Assembly: GCA_037893225.1 (NCBI GenBank)
Contig: JAZGUH010000143.1
Coordinates: 1,054,001 to 1,118,000, forward strand
Reading direction: 5' to 3'
From: Hippasteria phrygiana
Taxonomy: Eukaryota > Echinodermata > Asteroidea > Valvatida > Goniasteridae
DNA length: 64,000 nucleotides
The notes beneath the pieces were generated by a model. The model did not search any database. It saw only the letters and a list, made by a program, of their open reading frames with translations, and was not told the origin of the DNA. The position numbers and the translations under genes were made by a program. Shown in pieces: positions 20,998 to 31,664 of this stretch (positions are counted from its first letter, which is position 1; every line of letters starts with the position of its first letter).

Positions 20998-22610
20998 GTT
21001 GATGGATATGACGAGAGTAAGTTGTCCAGGACTAGACTCTGCACTATACAGCAACGTGTTTATGACCACGGCTTGATAGACGGCCATTTTTGTTTTCAAG
21101 GTGATACAGTGGATATTCCAGACACGGTCATAAAGCCGGCCAAAAGACACACTAGCTTTTGCTATGCGATTGGAAATCTCGCGGTCCAGTTGGCTATCAT
21201 TAGACAACACGCTTCCTAAATAGGTGAAGGCATCAGTGTTCTTTAACTGACAACCATCAACAAGGACACATCGCTCAGTTCGCTCCAATCGTGGCGGTGG
21301 CTGATACAAGACTTCAGCTTTCTTAATATTAATGGTTAGTCCAAAATGCTTACTTGCAGTAGAGAAGCAGTTTAGTAATGACTGGAGAGTGGAGATGCTC
21401 TTCAGAATGTGCAAATAGTCCACAGTCATCGGCAAACAAGAGGTCTTGAATGAGCTGTTGATGTACCTTTGTTTTTGCCCGTAGCCTCCCAATGGTGAAA
21501 ATATACCACCATCTGTTCTAACTCTTATGTAGATGCCATCATAGCAGTTGGAGAATGCCTCTTCAAGCATGTCTGAGAAGAAAAGCATAAACAGGATCGG
21601 GGCAACCACACAGCCCTGTTTCACACCGGTTGCAATTTTGAAACAGTCAGAAAAATGACCATCTGCGAACACTTTCCAGTGCATGCCACCATGTAGCTGT
21701 TTAAGAACATTTACAAATTTCTCGGGAACTCCTTGCTTAGCGAGGACTATCCCAGAGCTTCTCGTGGAACACTGTCAAAGGCCTTGGTTAGGTCAATGAA
21801 TACAGCATACAGGCCAGCATTTTGTTCGATGCACTTTTCTTGAAGTTGGCGAGCTGCAAATATCATGTCAGTGGTTCCCCGCTTGCATGAAACCACACTG
21901 GGATTCTGATACTATGTTGCCGATGACGTTTGTAGCCAAACGGTATTGTAGCACCTTTGCAAGGATTTTACCAGCAGTGGCAAGTAAGGAGATACCACGT
22001 AGTTTCTACAGTCATGGCGATTTCCTTTGCATTTGTATAGAGTGATGATAAGTGCATCTTTGAGTTCATCTGGGATGACTTCATTTTGCCAGATAAGAAC
22101 CAGGAGGTGATGTAGCCGTTTGAGCAGTGTCTGACCTCCATACTTAAATATCTCTGCCGGAATGCCATCTTCGCCAGCAGCTTTACCATTCTGTAGCGAA
22201 TTTATCACTTTCCTGACTTCGTAAATAGTTGGCGAATTAGCAAGATGATGAAGTATGGGCTTCTGATCGATGGCATGAATACTATCTGAATTTGCTGTAG
22301 ATGGCCTGTTCAGAAGCTCTTTAAAGGGCTCTACCCATCGATCGAGAATAGCAGTGTGATCAGTCAGAAGATGTAGTCCATCAGATGACAGTAAGGGGAC
22401 TGTACCACATTTAGAAGGGCCATATATCTCTTTTGTGGCTTGGTAAAATTTCCTGGTATTATTTGTATCAGCGTACTGTTGGATTTGACACGCTCTCTGG
22501 TTCAGCCATGTATCCTTAAATTGTCGTCTCTTGCATGCGCGGAGATTTCTTGTTACATGTGGGGGGGATGATTTTTGAAAGGCCATCCTTGTGTGGAGCG
22601 CGACACGACA
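20998..22610 (-). pseudogene. Non-LTR retrotransposon reverse transcriptase (3' half of the split minus-strand LINE)
   Basis: Read from 22586 downward the minus strand gives FYQATKEIYGPSKCGTVPLL, INSLQNGKAAGEDGIPAEIF, QNEVIPDELKDALIITLYK, then ATGVKQGCVVAPILFMLFFS and DMLEEAFSNCYDGIYIRVR. The catalytic FADD is encoded at about 21422-21440 in a shifted frame (DLLFADDCG). Then come HFGLTINIKKAEVLYQPPP and FTYLGSVLSNDSQLDREISN, ending at LLYSAES near 21015, where the hAT-like minisatellite begins. Several frameshifts (around 21450, 21700, 21990) and loss of the C-terminal tail disable it. It belongs to the same family as the plus-strand copy at 35.5-37.7 kb and continues, across an insertion, at 24863-26530. 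Confidence 0.85.
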
Positions 22611-23340
22611 CGGGGTCCAAGGGACCGCTTAAGGGCCCCCTGGTGGGTTGCAGGCGCAAAGCCCTTGCTAGTGGTTGAGGTAAAGCCCCTGGGGTTTACA
22701 CAATTTTAGGTGCAAAATTGTGTCAAAATTCAACCTTTTCTTGAGCTTGAATTGCAATAAATGACAATAATTAACACCTTCAAGCATTACAAAATACAAA
22801 AGATCTTCAAAACTCAAATTTCTCATCCAATGTATTTGGAAGCGTAAGCGTCTCTTTGCACAATGGAGCTCTGGTCACCTAGCAACACAAATAATGCCTA
22901 TGCATTATATTAAGAATAAATTATTTACAAAATAATTATTGCAAAATAATGCCTTGATGCATTTCGGTAAGGCATGATTAGAATGTGATTTGGTCTACAC
23001 TTGACAAAAACTATGAAAACATATGGTGGACAATGATGTATACTTGACGACATTATAACTGGAATGCCGGAGATGCAAAACTCAGGCTCTAACAAAAGTT
23101 CCCAAACACTTATTTGCAGGCCTCACAAACGTTTGTGTGTGAGTGCGCGCCGAATGTCAGTTGAAGTCTGCTATCGGTATTTTAATTACATTGTATTACA
23201 TGCGCCGCACATGCGTTCATACCGTCTATTGGCGCATAACAAAATCCGTTTGCCGTTGCAACTTTCTATTGCCTTTGTTGGGTGTGTTAGTTGAGTGAAA
23301 ACAATAAAATAAAAGGCCATCATCTTTGTTGGGATCTGAA

Positions 23341-23837
23341 CTTACGGCGTGGGGTCCGGAGCCCGGTTAAGGGGCCCGGTTAAGGGGCCCGTAAAATTTA
23401 GGATTCTGGATGCTCTGTGGTGCAATCTGAGGCGATTCCTGGCCACTTTTATCTGACTTTTTTTAAACAAAAGTTTTGACGATGTTATGGAGACTATAGA
23501 TATCATGATTTTAGGCATTATTTTCTAGCCATTATTTTAGCCATGTCATGACTACAAAAGTCTAGACGGGGGCAAACCAATAAAACGGATAAATGCGAGC
23601 GCGAAGCCCTTACGGTGTGGGGTCCGGGGCCCGCTTAAGGGCCCCGGAAATGTTTGGAGTGTGGATGCCCCAGTGGTGCAATCTGAGGCGATTCCTGGCT
23701 ACTTTCACCTGATTTTTTTAAACAAAAGTTGTGACGATTTTATGGAGAATATATACATGTATATCATGATTTTTGCCATTATTTTCTAGTGATTATTTTA
23801 GCCATGTCATGACTACAAAAATTTAGACGGGGGCATT
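23341..23837. repeat. Tandem duplication, period 267 bp
   Basis: Copy one (about 23341-23575) and copy two (about 23607-23837) both run from CTTACGG(C/T)GTGGGGTCCGG through GGTGCAATCTGAGGCGATTC to ATGTCATGACTACAAAA and GACGGGGGCA, with about ten substitutions and small indels. A shorter related motif occurs at about 22612-22645. Confidence 0.85.
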
Positions 23838-23952
23838 GAGTTTAAACGCACTGTGGGCAAGGTACAGGCGCGGATCCGGGGGGGGGGTGGCCGCGGGGTC
23901 ACGTGCCCCCCGGTAAATTGAGTCAAAACAAAAAGTAAGTTAGTACGCCTAC

Positions 23953-24055
23953 CCTTAAAAAGTGGGGGGATGATTACATTGGTCATCCCCCAGGTCAAAA
24001 AGTGGGGGGGGGGGGGGATATATCACCCATCCCCCCCGGGATCTCCGCCCATGGT
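23953..24055. repeat. 105-bp C/G-rich palindromic repeat, copy 1
   Basis: From CCTTAAAAAGTGGGG through GATGATTACATTGGTCATCC and a GGGGATATATC-type palindrome to GGGATCTCCGCCCATGGT. Poly-G and poly-C stretches differ in length from copy 2. Confidence 0.85.
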
Positions 24056-24755
24056 GTAAACCGTGCAAGGTGTCCTGTCACCAAAATGAACAACGATGTA
24101 ATCCGCCGCAATGTACATAAACGGAGTCCTCACGTGGGCTACGCGCGGCGGCAATCTCCTTGCTCTACTAACCTCCGTATGTTTTAACTTTATGGATATT
24201 CAGGACTACATCTCCCAGGCCAAGGTTGCGTTTTGCTTTACTTTGCATATTAAAAAGGCCAGTTGCAGTTACCGAGTTACATTAATTAAAGGTATACAAC
24301 ATTTGCAAACATAAAAAAACAACACCTTACTTGACATTAAGTAAATAGTAGTCTCAACCATCAAGCGTAATCATGATACCGGAATTTGTGAGATTTTGTA
24401 TCAATTCCCAATGATGGTCGATCGACCATCGGGAAATACCCTACTTTTTTTAATACTGCCTCTAATTTTCCAACAGTAATGCAGTTGTAGGCATTTGGAT
24501 AAATAAAGAAGACAATAGAAGTATCCAACTTCAACTTCAAAATAGTTTATCCAAACCAAACAGCATTTTTTTATTTTTATTGCAAACAACGAACTATTCT
24601 GTCTAGGAAACAAGGTAGTATTATTATGCCGTTTATTGATGTACAGTAGTGTCCCATTGTTCAGTCACAAGACAGATTGTTTTTCGAATCATTAAACTTG
24701 GGCAGAACCGCGACGACCATCTGCAGGCCAGGAATTTATCATCGATGACGAATAG

Positions 24756-24862
24756 CCTTAAAAAGTGGGGGGGGGGGGATGATTACATTGGTCATCCCCC
24801 CCAGGTCAAAAAGTGGGGGGATATATCCCCCCCCCATCCCCCCCGGGATCTCCGCCCATGGT
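24756..24862. repeat. 105-bp C/G-rich palindromic repeat, copy 2
   Basis: Same order of blocks as 23953-24055 and the same orientation, starting CCTTAAAAAGTGGGG and ending CGCCCATGGT at the LINE boundary. The two copies flank about 700 bp of unrelated sequence. Confidence 0.85.
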
Positions 24863-26530
24863 CTCTTGTGTTGTAGCAGAGATCGAGAGGCTACAAACTC
24901 GGTTTTGGATGCCCTGGTGTTATGACTCATCATTTTTTTTGTAGGCCCTGTTTTTCTGATCGATAAGGGCCTGCATTTAAGTGATATTGTCTGCAAACCA
25001 ATCAGGCTGTTTCCTGTTGACTGATCCCAAGACTTCATAGGCTGAACACTGGTTTTCAGACAAGACCATTCCTCAGCAGCTGAGGTTGATGCTTGAGAGT
25101 CCTTCAAAGCCTCATCCAGAGCATATTCCAGTTCGTGTCTATTATACAGAGGTTGTGTCATTTAACTTCGCAACGTTCATCTTTTTTGCTGGTTGGAAGT
25201 TCTTTTTCCTGATAAGAGGCTGAATGCTAAGTTTCAATATTGAACGAACCATCCTATGATCTGTGTTGCACTCTGCACCTCTCATGACCCTAGTGATGGC
25301 AACATCTTGCGTATCTTGACTAATGTAGTCAATGAGGTGCCAATGTTTACTGCGTGGGTGCATCCATGTAGTTTTGTATTTTACAGCAAGTTGGAACAGA
25401 GTGTTTGTGATGGTAAGGTTGTGTTCTTTGCACAGGGAGAGTATGAGAATGCCATTTGAGTTACACTTTCCCACTCCATGACGACCAATGGTCATGGGCC
25501 ATGCGAGACAGTCCGTTCCGACCCTAGCATTGAAGTCTCCCAGGATTACTAATTTGTCCTCTTTTGGCGTTTTATTTATCAGGTTGCTGAGATCGGCATA
25601 GAACTGTTCTTTAGTTAAACATCATTTGTCATTGTTGGTGCATATGCCCCGATGATGGTTAGGTATCGCTCCTTGCTAACGGGTAACCTGATGGTGATGA
25701 GACGCTCATTTATGACCTGAGGCAGTGATGATAGCTTGCGTACAGTTTGAGTTCTCAAAACAAGGGCGACTCCATGCAAACGTTTTTCAGTTGCAGGTAA
25801 CCCGCTCAAAAAGTAAGTATAGCCAGAAGTATCTTCAGAAAGTTGCCCGCTTTCTGCCAGTCGAGTTTTGCAGAGGACTGCAATATCGATAGAGTATCTG
25901 TTAAGTTCCAGACCAATCACAGCTGTTCGACGAGCATCTGTATGCTTGTTGAGTGTACGTATATTCCATGTAGCACATATAAGATTCTTATGAATTAGAT
26001 TTCTTTTGCTGACCGGGTTAGAGGTGAGCATCCAATGTTTGGGGTACCTTTTCTAACCCCCTCCCCAGGTTGGGGAGAGCAGTGGCCTCTCTAAACAGAG
26101 CTGCTCTGTCATCTGGAGTGCTGCCGAGTTGACACATTGCTCGGAGTGTACAAAGCGACCAATATTCCAGACCGCCAGCGTGCAGGTTTTTGACTACGAC
26201 TGCCAGTAATATCCAATACCTATCGCTTCGCCAATCCCCCATCGCCGTTGGACTTTAGACTTTCAAACCACCAACTCCTGTGCAATAAATTGATTTAGGT
26301 GATGTAGCTGTCGCACCTCAGCTACCGCACCCTCTCCTCTTCATTACCTTAGTCCAGCGGCAAGCCTAGCAAGACGGCTGGAGGTGAGTCCGACGCAGTG
26401 GAGGACAGTTGCATGATGGACTGCAAGGGCTATGCCATTGCCAGATAAACTGCAATGGGTCCCAACACTCCACACAGTTGGGAACATTCCATCACCATGG
26501 TGTTAAAGTGGTTGGTTTTTTTCAGGGTAT
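24863..26530 (-). pseudogene. Non-LTR retrotransposon endonuclease (5' half of the split minus-strand LINE)
   Basis: The minus strand from 26031 encodes an exonuclease-endonuclease-phosphatase domain: LICATWNIRTLNKHTDARR (WN motif), IDIAVLCKTRLAESG (the usual ET is KT here), and RYLTIIGAYAPTMTNDV. After a frameshift, at 25495 downwards, come NGILILSLCKEHNLTITNT, TTWMHPRSKHWHLIDYI and ITRVMRGAECNTDHRMVRS, containing the terminal D-H catalytic pair. A further frame gives MTQPLYNRHELEYALDEAL. Sequence from 26031 to about 26530 looks like the element's 5' leader (an open frame ending LGRGLEKVPQTLDAHL joins it). The element would nick DNA for target-primed reverse transcription. Frameshifts near 25600 and 25150 and the 2.25-kb insertion inactivate it. 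Confidence 0.8.
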
Positions 26531-27840
26531 GCTCCCCAAGATCCGCCGTGTTCAGGACTATATACATGTATATATATATAAACAGTTTCTGGAAATATTG
26601 TACCAGTTATATTGTGTACAACTTGTACATTATAAAACATTTTTCCAAAAATTGATATTTTTCTTCTTCAGTTTTGCTCTAAATAATAATTCTGGAACAA
26701 AACTACTGAAAATATTATTCCACTTGTTTTGTTTATAAGCTTTTATTCTTGCTTTTTATATAGAGTGCATAGCTATCGTAATGATCAGATTTAATTCATA
26801 TTGAAGATCAAAACCTGTTACTAACTGTAACATTGTTGGTATATTGAAACATTGTTTTGTTTTTAATTGAAAGTACTGCCTTAGTTTCAGTTATGTTTTC
26901 GGTGAAATTAGTTGTTACCAGAAGGACGGTGTCTAGTCAACTTTTCACTGAAAAACGTTTGTACTTAGGCCCACTTTCAAGTTGTCTTCAAGGTGGATCT
27001 TAAATTCATCATTGTTTTTATTACTCATATTTCTCCCAATAAAAAAAATTCCTCCAGTAAATATATTACATTCCTACATGTGTGGTAATCCATGTATACT
27101 AATATTTTTAAAAAGTGAACATGAAGAAGAGAAGTATAGCAAGCCCAGCAAACCACTCAAATGCAGTTGAATTAAAATCAAAGTAGATGGTTAACTTCAC
27201 TCATTTATTTTAATTCTTGAGGTAAACATAATTTTTCACTGGATAAAATGTATTTCTGTGAAGATTTTAAACCATTATTGCAAAGTTACATTTATGTTAT
27301 ATACTTTACCATTGAAGGTTAGAACTGCCACAGAGTTCAGTGTGTGGTTATCAGAAATATAAAATACATGAAAAAAGAGATATGTAACAAATTATGTATT
27401 TTAAATTTCCATCCTGAAAATAAAAATGGCAGATGTACCTCTCATTTAATACTGTAAAAATTGAATTGTTTTAACTACTGCAATTTACATGGATATGTAC
27501 ACTGTAAGATTTATTGAAATCATTTACTATATTACATGTGGTATTTAAAAACATTTATAATACATTTACTTATACAAACTAACTGTCCTCCAGACATTTA
27601 CATTCTGAAGTTTTTTTTAAATTGAACACCTCAGATCTTTTTAACCCCAGGATTTAAAATGCTGTTGCCATGCATGGACCCCCCGCTCATAATTATTGTG
27701 TCCCCAATGAAAATCCTTGGCAACATCACTGCACAATTTTTCCTAAATTGTAAAGAGTACGTAGCTGGCCATTCTAAGCTGTACAAACAATATGAATCTA
27801 TGCCCTTTCCAATGCACTCCGGCTGAATGTGTGGAAGAAG
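26531..27840. other. No supported gene; AT-rich
   Basis: About 1.3 kb of AT-rich DNA with an (AT)-type run at 26562-26580. Open frames here are short and low-complexity. Confidence 0.5.
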
Positions 27841-27879
27841 CTGGATTCAAACACTCTCGTTATTCAAAAAAATAGAAAT

Positions 27880-28368
27880 GGTTGGCTCAGGGGAAGAGCA
27901 AGTGGCGCATTACTGAAGTTAAGCAACGTTAATTGCAGGCAATACTTGGATGGGAAACCACACAATGTATTGCTTGCATTTATAGCGTGCCTGGTAACTA
28001 TTGTAGGACCCTTTTGGGCAGTTTGGGCTAGCCCATTTGAGACCCAAGTGGCCCCGACGGCTAAAACTGTATGGGGCCCACTCAGTTGCCCATCAAAGGC
28101 CCCACAGGGCTTGCTGGCTTGGAAATATTGCATTAATTGTTTTGGGGCACGACAGGCCCTTAATCATCTCAAAAGGTCACGTCCTTCGGATGGGACGTTA
28201 AGCCGGAGGTCTCGTGTGCTCTATGGGATCAGTGCACGTAAAAGAACCCAGAGCGCCTGTCGTGAATGAGTATGGTTTGCTCCGGTGCTTCTGGTGCCCT
28301 CATCACACATCCTGTAATTGGCGCTTGCGTTGTTGAATGTTTAATGAAATGAAATAAATAAAATAGAG
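27880..28368 (+). mobile_element. 5S rRNA-derived SINE (SINE3-like)
   Basis: Within 27885-27990 the sequence has GAAGTTAAGCAACGTT followed 20 bp later by AATACTTGGATGGGAAACC. These are the A-box/intermediate and C-box parts of the RNA polymerase III internal promoter of 5S rRNA genes, at the correct relative spacing. The body continues with GGGACGTTAAGCCGGAGG and GTGCACGTAAAAGAACCCAG and ends in an A-rich tail with AAATAAATAAAA at about 28343-28365. A C/G-rich block with internal symmetry (28010-28150) separates head and body. This is a retroposon moved by LINE machinery, not a functional 5S gene. Confidence 0.8.
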
Positions 28369-28369
28369 T

Positions 28370-29100
28370 TACTAAAAAGTACATGAGTTGTTTTGTAACA
28401 TAAATTTTACATTGTTTATTTTTTGCAATTTAATGTTAATGACAGCAATTTTTATAATTTAAATTATAAAATAAATTGCATGTCTTTCAAAACAAATCTA
28501 TTGATCAAGAAGTGGTTATATAGCGAATGTTTTTTCACTTCTCACAGCCAATGGGCCATTCAGATCTTATACAGGGTGTCTAAAAAAAATGCCCCTCCCA
28601 GGGTTGCAGCAGAATTCGAAAACATGAAATGTTATTTCTACTTTTCCTAAATAATTGTGAAGCATATCTATTTGTACTATTTTCCGTAAAATGTCAACTT
28701 TAAATAGCAGGAAAATGATGTCCCCGCTCCCTTTTTGATCTGAAAAATCTCTGTCTACCTCTCAGCATGGATATATCGGGTGCCCTTTTTCACGTTTACC
28801 CCCCCCCCCCCCCCCCAATAAAAATGACCTTGCTACGCCTATGGGAAGCTTGCTACTAATAATGTTAAAAACGAGTGAGACTGTTCAAGGGGATATGTGT
28901 CAAGAACATGAGACTAATAAATAAATAATCGGGTCCTGAGAAGAAGGGTTACTCTCAACCAATAAACAACACGGTCTGTGTACATTTATTACTTACAGCA
29001 ATAATTTTCTGGAATAAACTTGAACAGCGCCCTCTGTATAAACCTGTACATTAGACTGGTTTCAGTCCCTCCCACAATGGTAATCCAGTGTTTAATAGGG
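28370..29100. other. No supported gene; transposon-end-like motif and poly-C
   Basis: TACAGGGTGTCTAAAAAAAA at about 28571 resembles the CAGGGTGTCC ends of some cut-and-paste elements, but no partner end is seen. A poly-C run lies at about 28799-28816. Confidence 0.35.
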
Positions 29101-29102
29101 AA

Positions 29103-29241
29103 GGCACTGTTTCAGAACCACCAAAACGACATCGTCATGTATTACTGAAAGCGCACTGGGCCTTACTGAATAGGCACAAGGCTTTATTGAATAGGCACAA
29201 GGCGTGACGATGTCATTTTGGTTGGTCTTTTTAAGTGCTTA
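29103..29241. repeat. Fold-back element with repeated loop
   Basis: 29117-29139 (ACCACCAAAACGACATCGTC) pairs with 29203-29226 with about two differences. Weaker pairing extends outward to about 29103 and 29241. The loop holds two copies of TGAATAGGCACAAGGC. Confidence 0.75.
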
Positions 29242-29940
29242 CCGTTTAATAGATTGTTGTCGTATGAGACTGAAGAAAATGGTAGCGTATGGTAGCTCTG
29301 AGCCATATACTATAACTTTTGATGGCTCTACACATTCGAGCAGTTAGAATGCCTTTTATATAACCATGTCTCGCCCAGGGACTAGTCTAGTCAAACGGCT
29401 CCGGTTTATACACGCAACTAATGACGGGTTATTTTCCCGGGGCCGCATGAGCCCAAATTAAGCGCAAGAACAGTGCACATCCGCCTTGAGCAAGCGAATG
29501 CTGGGCTACATTGCATTTTGAATGGTCTTGAGGTCTTGAGATCTTGCGCGGTCCACTCCAGGAACGGAACAGAACCCAAATAATGGAAAATCAGCAGAAT
29601 TTATACACACAGTGCGGACGCGCAGTATGCTCGCACGGTGCTAGTCTTGGATCCAAGACGTTCTTAGCGGTGCGACGTATAGCGGCCGACAGCGCCCTCT
29701 CGCTACACACACACACGCCACGCCCAAATCGCTAAGACCGTCTTGGGAATTTCGCAAGTTCCGCTCGCGAAATCGCGAGCAGAACTGTGTCGCATTTGCA
29801 TGCGCGTGTGACGTAGCTGCATTATCGCATGTAAATAGCCAACACTCACTAGTCTAGTTTCTGTACTCACGTGGGGTTTACGTGTACGTACGTATGAACG
29901 TGCAGCGCAGTACCAAGCCATTCGTTGTTTGTTGGAAAAA

Positions 29941-30060
29941 ATGTCTGACCGCGTGGACCAAGCGATCGATTTTACAGCAAACAAACTGGGCTTTGGAAAG
30001 CTAAAAAGTCATCAGATCAGTGCCATTCATCAATTTGTACGTGGCCATGATTTGTTTCCC
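29941..30060 (+). pseudogene. RecQ-like DNA helicase N-terminal fragment
   Basis: ATG 29941 (an upstream in-frame ATG is at 29929) opens MSDRVDQAIDFTANKLGFG, then KLKSHQISAIHQFVRGHDLF. The pattern F-G/Y-x-x-L-K-x-x-Q-x-x-A-I-x-x-F-V-x-G-x-D-x-F is the motif 0 region that precedes the Walker A motif in RecQ-family helicases, which unwind DNA in repair. Similar RecQ-like fragments are abundant in some invertebrate genomes. Exactly where the P-loop (LPTGxGKS) should follow, the sequence turns into the 95-bp tandem repeat. No splice donor is evident at the junction, and no later helicase motif occurs downstream. A broken or captured first exon is the best reading. Confidence 0.55.
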
Positions 30061-30340
30061 ATGGGGTCCCATGGGAAACACATGGGGACTGATGGGGAAG
30101 TCATGGTGGTCCCTGTAAAACACCATGGAGAAATTTTAAGACAGCATGGGTTTCCCATGGGGCCCATGGGAAACCCATAGGGACTTATGAGGAAGTCATG
30201 GTGTCTCTGCAAAACACCATGGAGAAAATTTTAAGACACCGTGGGTTTCCCATGGGGTCTAATGGGAAACACATGGGGACTGATGGGGAAGTCATGGTGG
30301 TTCCTGTAAACACTATTGTGGTGCATGTGATGAACACCAT
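30055..30340. repeat. Tandem repeat, period about 95 bp, three copies
   Basis: TTTCCCATGGGG starts at 30055, 30151 and 30246. Each copy continues with ATGGGAAAC, GG(G/A)ACT(G/T)ATG, GAAGTCATGGTG and ACACCATGGAGAAA. The words CATGGG and CCATGG recur and are shared with the 23-bp arrays, so the two repeat types may be related. Confidence 0.85.
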
Positions 30341-30569
30341 GGAGGAATTTTGGGATATATGGGAATGCCATATGGTGACAAACTGACCACCATGGGAACA
30401 CCATGGGTTCATGGAAATCACCATGGTGACAACTTATCACCAAGAAAACACAATTCGGTCAATAATCATATGGTGGGTAATTGAATTGATGTTAATTATC
30501 AGATGCAATTGACACGAGAAAAATTAACAATCGATAAAAATGTTTAAAATCTGATTAAACAAATGAATT

Positions 30570-30799
30570 CGTGGGAAATTACCCACGGGGGGGCATGGGA
30601 AATTACCCACGGGGGGCATGGGAAATTACCCACAGGGGGCATGGAAAAATACCCACGGGGGCATGGGAAATTACCCACGGGGCATGGGAAATTACCCACA
30701 GGGGCCATGGGAAATTACCCCTGGGGAAATGGGAAATTACCCACGGGGGGCATGGGAAATTACCCACGGGGGCATGGGAAATTACCCACGGGGACATTG
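30570..30799. repeat. 23-bp minisatellite array, 10 units
   Basis: Units read ATGGGAAATTACCCAC followed by a run of G and a C. Ten units of 21-24 bp differ mostly in G-run length. The unit has no stop in any forward frame, creating artificial Gly/Pro/Trp/His-rich frames. Confidence 0.95.
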
Positions 30800-31442
30800 T
30801 TGCGCACCAAACCTGAAACTTTAGATATTTAAGATGTCATTAAAGGCACAAAACAAAAAATGAATTTTGACAAAAAATGTTACCCTCTCAACATTGAAAG
30901 GGCCATTACAGGTAAATGCATAGCGCGACTTATATCACCTTTTTCTGGAGCGGGTCACATTTTTGCAATTAAAGTGATAACAAGTTCTTGCTTTTTTTTA
31001 ATGAAAGAATAGTACTTTGATGATAAAAGCTTGACCAAAATCACAGGATAATGTTGAGATAGATCATAGCTAGCTGTGCATTAATTCACGCGTAGGAATA
31101 TCAATGTTAAGCGGTCTCGCGGATAAGAAAAAGACATGTTCGTTATTACGTTACGAGACGATTCAAACAAAGACAGACACAGGCCGTTTTAAGCTACAAC
31201 TGTTTGTCGTATCGGGGCAAATATCTGAACGTCTGACGAAACATTAGATCCTGGGTGATATGGGAGAGTTTACTGCATTATTCTACTGGTGAGTTTATGG
31301 TTATAACTTAAGTTATTACCGTGAAAATGTAAGGATGTAGGTCTACGTTTGCGTATTTTGGCCTGCACAGTTTTTTGTTCGTTACATGAACATATCCGTT
31401 GTGTAGGCATGAACGTGTAGCCTAGCCTCGCGTGGACTGATA
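30800..31442. other. No recognisable feature
   Basis: AT-rich unique-looking sequence between the first minisatellite array and the MITE. Confidence 0.5.
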
Positions 31443-31664
31443 GGGGTTTTCGAAACCTTGGCTTCGTCTCCGACTCCTGAATAGCTGAGAAGCAAACGAA
31501 ATGTAAATATTCAAATTTTTGCTTTCATATCGAATGAATGTTCCTGAAACAAAACATGCACAAATTTAGAATATTTCCATTTGGTTTATTGCTTCTCAAT
31601 ATTCAGAAGTCGGAGCCGAAGCCGAGACGAAGCCAAGCCTTAACTTAAGGTTTTGAAAAACCCC
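31443..31664. mobile_element. TA-flanked fold-back MITE, 222 bp
   Basis: The left arm (31443-31497, GGGGTTTTCGAAACC then TTGGCTTCGTCTCCGACT) and right arm (about 31590-31664) are inverted copies with short insertions. The right arm carries extra GGCTTC-type units. The element is flanked by TA (or ATA) on both sides, as for Tc1/mariner-mobilised MITEs. No coding capacity. Confidence 0.8.

Larger units (their letters stand above)
22612..24862. mobile_element. Nested repeat block of about 2.25 kb splitting the minus-strand LINE
   Basis: LINE coding similarity stops at about 22610 and resumes at 24863, so the interval is inserted or rearranged sequence. It contains a GGGGTCC...GCTTAAGGGCCCC motif three times (22612, 23350, 23620), the tandem duplication 23341-23837, two copies of a 105-bp C/G-rich repeat (23953 and 24756), and otherwise AT-rich non-coding sequence. 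The right-hand edge of the second 105-bp copy is exactly the LINE boundary. No transposase is visible. Confidence 0.55.

Noticed and set aside
20836..21015. Arg-Ser-rich C-terminus fused to the reverse transcriptase
   Set aside because: It is translation of the (CCGAGA)n repeat of a hAT-type MITE read through from the LINE frame.
19283..26530. LINE inverted by twin priming
   Set aside because: In twin priming the inverted 5' part lies upstream of the 3' part on the same insertion. Here the tail fragment is on the wrong side, so separate insertions or a later inversion fit better.
27885..27990. Functional 5S rRNA gene
   Set aside because: Only the internal promoter region matches; the 5' stem partner and 3' end are wrong, and a SINE body and A-rich tail follow.
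30570..30799. CRISPR array
   Set aside because: A head-to-tail 23-bp minisatellite without spacers.
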